Positions 62,558-64,000 of a stretch of DNA of 64,000 nt are shown one piece after another. The notes below the pieces were generated by a model, which did no database searches, was not told where the DNA came from, and was given only the letters and a program-made list of their open reading frames with translations. Both the position numbers and the translations under genes were made by a program. Within the stretch, counting starts at the first letter, position 1. Each line of letters begins with the position of its first letter. The stretch spans positions 2,790,001 to 2,854,000 of the forward strand of contig NZ_CP061171.1 in assembly GCF_014692875.1 (NCBI RefSeq). Direction: 5' to 3'. This DNA is from Pedobacter riviphilus (GTDB taxonomy: Bacteria; Bacteroidota; Bacteroidia; Sphingobacteriales; Sphingobacteriaceae).

Positions 62558-64000
62558 TCATATCTTTTCGTGCAACTGTGGAGGTATGAGCTTGTACATT
62601 ACCGGGGTAACGATCCTTGATAATATGGTAGAGCTGATCAGCCCCCAATCAGCACAATGGCAAGTGGCGCTATCTGTGGATTGGGATTCATAGCAATCGG
62701 GATCAGACCACAAATGGCCGTAATAGAAGTAAGTACAACAGGCAGGAACCTGGTTTCACCGGCAATATGGATTGCCTCGTCTATGCTTTTTCCCTCTTCC
62801 CGCAATTGGTTGGTAAAATCAACTAATAACAGTGAATTCTTTACCTGTATGCCTGATAAACCAATGAAACCGATGATAGATACCAGCGACATCGGATTTC
62901 CTGTCATCAGCAGAAATATCACTCCACCCAAAACGCCCAAAGGAATAATTGACAAAACGATAATAATCCCTTTAAATGTCTTAAACTGTAGCAGCAGTAC
63001 AGCGATAAACAGGAAGGTACTTAGGATGATCACCGAAAGGAAATTTCCGCCCAGCGCATCACCTTCCGATTCAGCCTCTCCAGATAATTTATAATAATAG
63101 CCCTTGGGCATTTTCAATTTGTTGAGTTCGGGCACAATATCCTTGAGGATATCGTTTGCCAAAACATTATCCTTGGTAAGCGAGGTAACCTTTGCAAATC
63201 GCGATTTATTGAAATGGTTGATTGCAGTTGGAGAGGTTTCAAGCCCAATGGTTGCAATCTGATCGATCTGAATTGGTGCACCCTGGATATTGTTCACATA
63301 AAGGTTCTTCAATGCATTTAAATTTGAAAACTTATCACGTGGAATGGTGATCACCACATTCCTCGAATCACCCCTGTCATCAATGTAATCCCCAACAGTC
63401 AGTCCGGCAACAGCCAGCCTGATCACCTTGTCAATGTCGCTGGTCAGTACGCCCAATGTCCGGGCCTTTGCCTTATCGATCTTAATCTTTACGTCCGACT
63501 TATAGGCATTGAGTTCATTGTTGATGAAAAAAGTACCTGGGTGTTTACGTAGCAGCTCCTCCACTTTGAACGAGAGTGATCGCAGGGTATCCTGATTCTC
63601 TCCAAAAATCCTGACTACGATATTCGCCTCTATTGGAGTGCCTTGTTCAAAATCCTTCACCTCTATTTTTGCATATGGGAAATCAGTGAATCTGCTTCTA
63701 AGTGTTTTGATCAGCTCAGTTTTGTCATTTGGGCTTGTCTCTTCTTCCAATTGCACAAAAATCTGTGCAAAATCTGGTTTTATATCTTGCTGATGCACGT
63801 TGTAATAGATCTGTGGATTACCTTTTCCTACATTTGAGGTGTAGTAAACGATTTCCTTATGCTTTTTCAGTTCCATTTCCACCAGCTTTGCCGCTTTATC
63901 GCTTTCTGGGATATTTGCCTGTAGCGGCATTTTAATATTAATCAGAAACATTGGTTTTTCTGAGGTAGGGAAAAGCTTAAAACCTGCCAGTGGGAACAGT
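62558..64000 (-). pseudogene. RND efflux permease, 5' part beyond the window and frameshifted near the 3' end
   Basis: The protein is the inner-membrane permease of a tripartite efflux pump. The part seen is the C-terminal half, open to the right edge (LFPLAGFKLFPTSEKPMF). It shows the periplasmic FVQLEEE segment, TPIEANIVVRIFGENQDTLR, the membrane stretch SVIILSTFLFIAVLLLQ, and VPVVL-type segments (GETRFLPVVLTSITAICGLI). The frame stops at 62638 in AIVLIGG, but one more G in the GGGGG run at 62642-62646 continues it as LISSTILSRIVTPVMYKLIP to a stop at 62558, as normal RND proteins end. Substrate class (HAE1 or metal) is not determined. Confidence 0.88.

Overview
This window comes from a low-GC Bacteroidota chromosome, most likely Sphingobacteriaceae and close to Pedobacter (inference from gene content, not a search). 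Supporting signs are a SusC/SusD pair, a type IX secretion type B (CHU_C) cargo protein beside a PorP/SprF-like protein, GIN/DUF2807, DUF4288, DUF423 and DUF6266 families, a textbook Bacteroidetes promoter (TTG, 20 nt, TATATTTG) before rpmH, and few Shine-Dalgarno sequences.

Layout. 1-7.5 kb: housekeeping genes (priA, cut by the left edge; tsaB; the conserved rpmH-rnpA-yidD set). 7.9-10.8 kb: a LiaF-like protein, a DUF4288 protein and a LytS/LytTR two-component pair in one leftward run. 10.9-14 kb: a ChaN-like protein, mscL and rpoN (sigma-54). 14.4-18.9 kb: PorP/SprF-like protein plus a 1168-aa PKD/CHU_C adhesin. 19.3-24.6 kb: tatA, an HD hydrolase, a TetR-AarF/ABC1 pair, a lone receiver domain and a GIN protein. 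24.7-35.3 kb: a large GAF protein, a phosphoesterase-outer membrane barrel fusion, a beta-propeller-like lipoprotein, and ppk1 joined to an HD-PycTM fusion. 36-43 kb: ROK kinase, Tat-exported sugar isomerase, small metabolic genes and an M57-type protease. 43.5-49.2 kb: susC-susD-phospholipase C operon. 49.6-60.4 kb: bestrophin, FdhF/YdeP oxidoreductase, a small unknown and fdhD; then dnaK, DyP peroxidase, DnaJ/CbpA, CbpM and an AraC regulator, which reads as an accessory stress/redox locus.

60.4-64 kb is the most unusual part. It holds a divergent cold-shock-like protein, a DUF6266 gene stub, a 10-bp-period array, a long hairpin, and an eleven-unit array with an exact 11-bp period. These lead to tRNA-Met(CAT). 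The 3' part of that tRNA plus its terminator (109 bp) is repeated 581 bp downstream, and the two copies bracket a single gene for a double-glycine-leader, six-cysteine peptide. The second copy abuts a truncated radC. This has the geometry of tRNA-targeted integration by a very small or heavily deleted mobile element. A frameshifted efflux permease runs off the right edge.

Four leftward genes (rnpA, porP-like, fdhD, RND permease) are each broken by the apparent loss of one G in a G-run. Because rnpA is normally essential, a systematic base-calling error is the simplest reading. Small dispersed extragenic repeats sit in many gaps.
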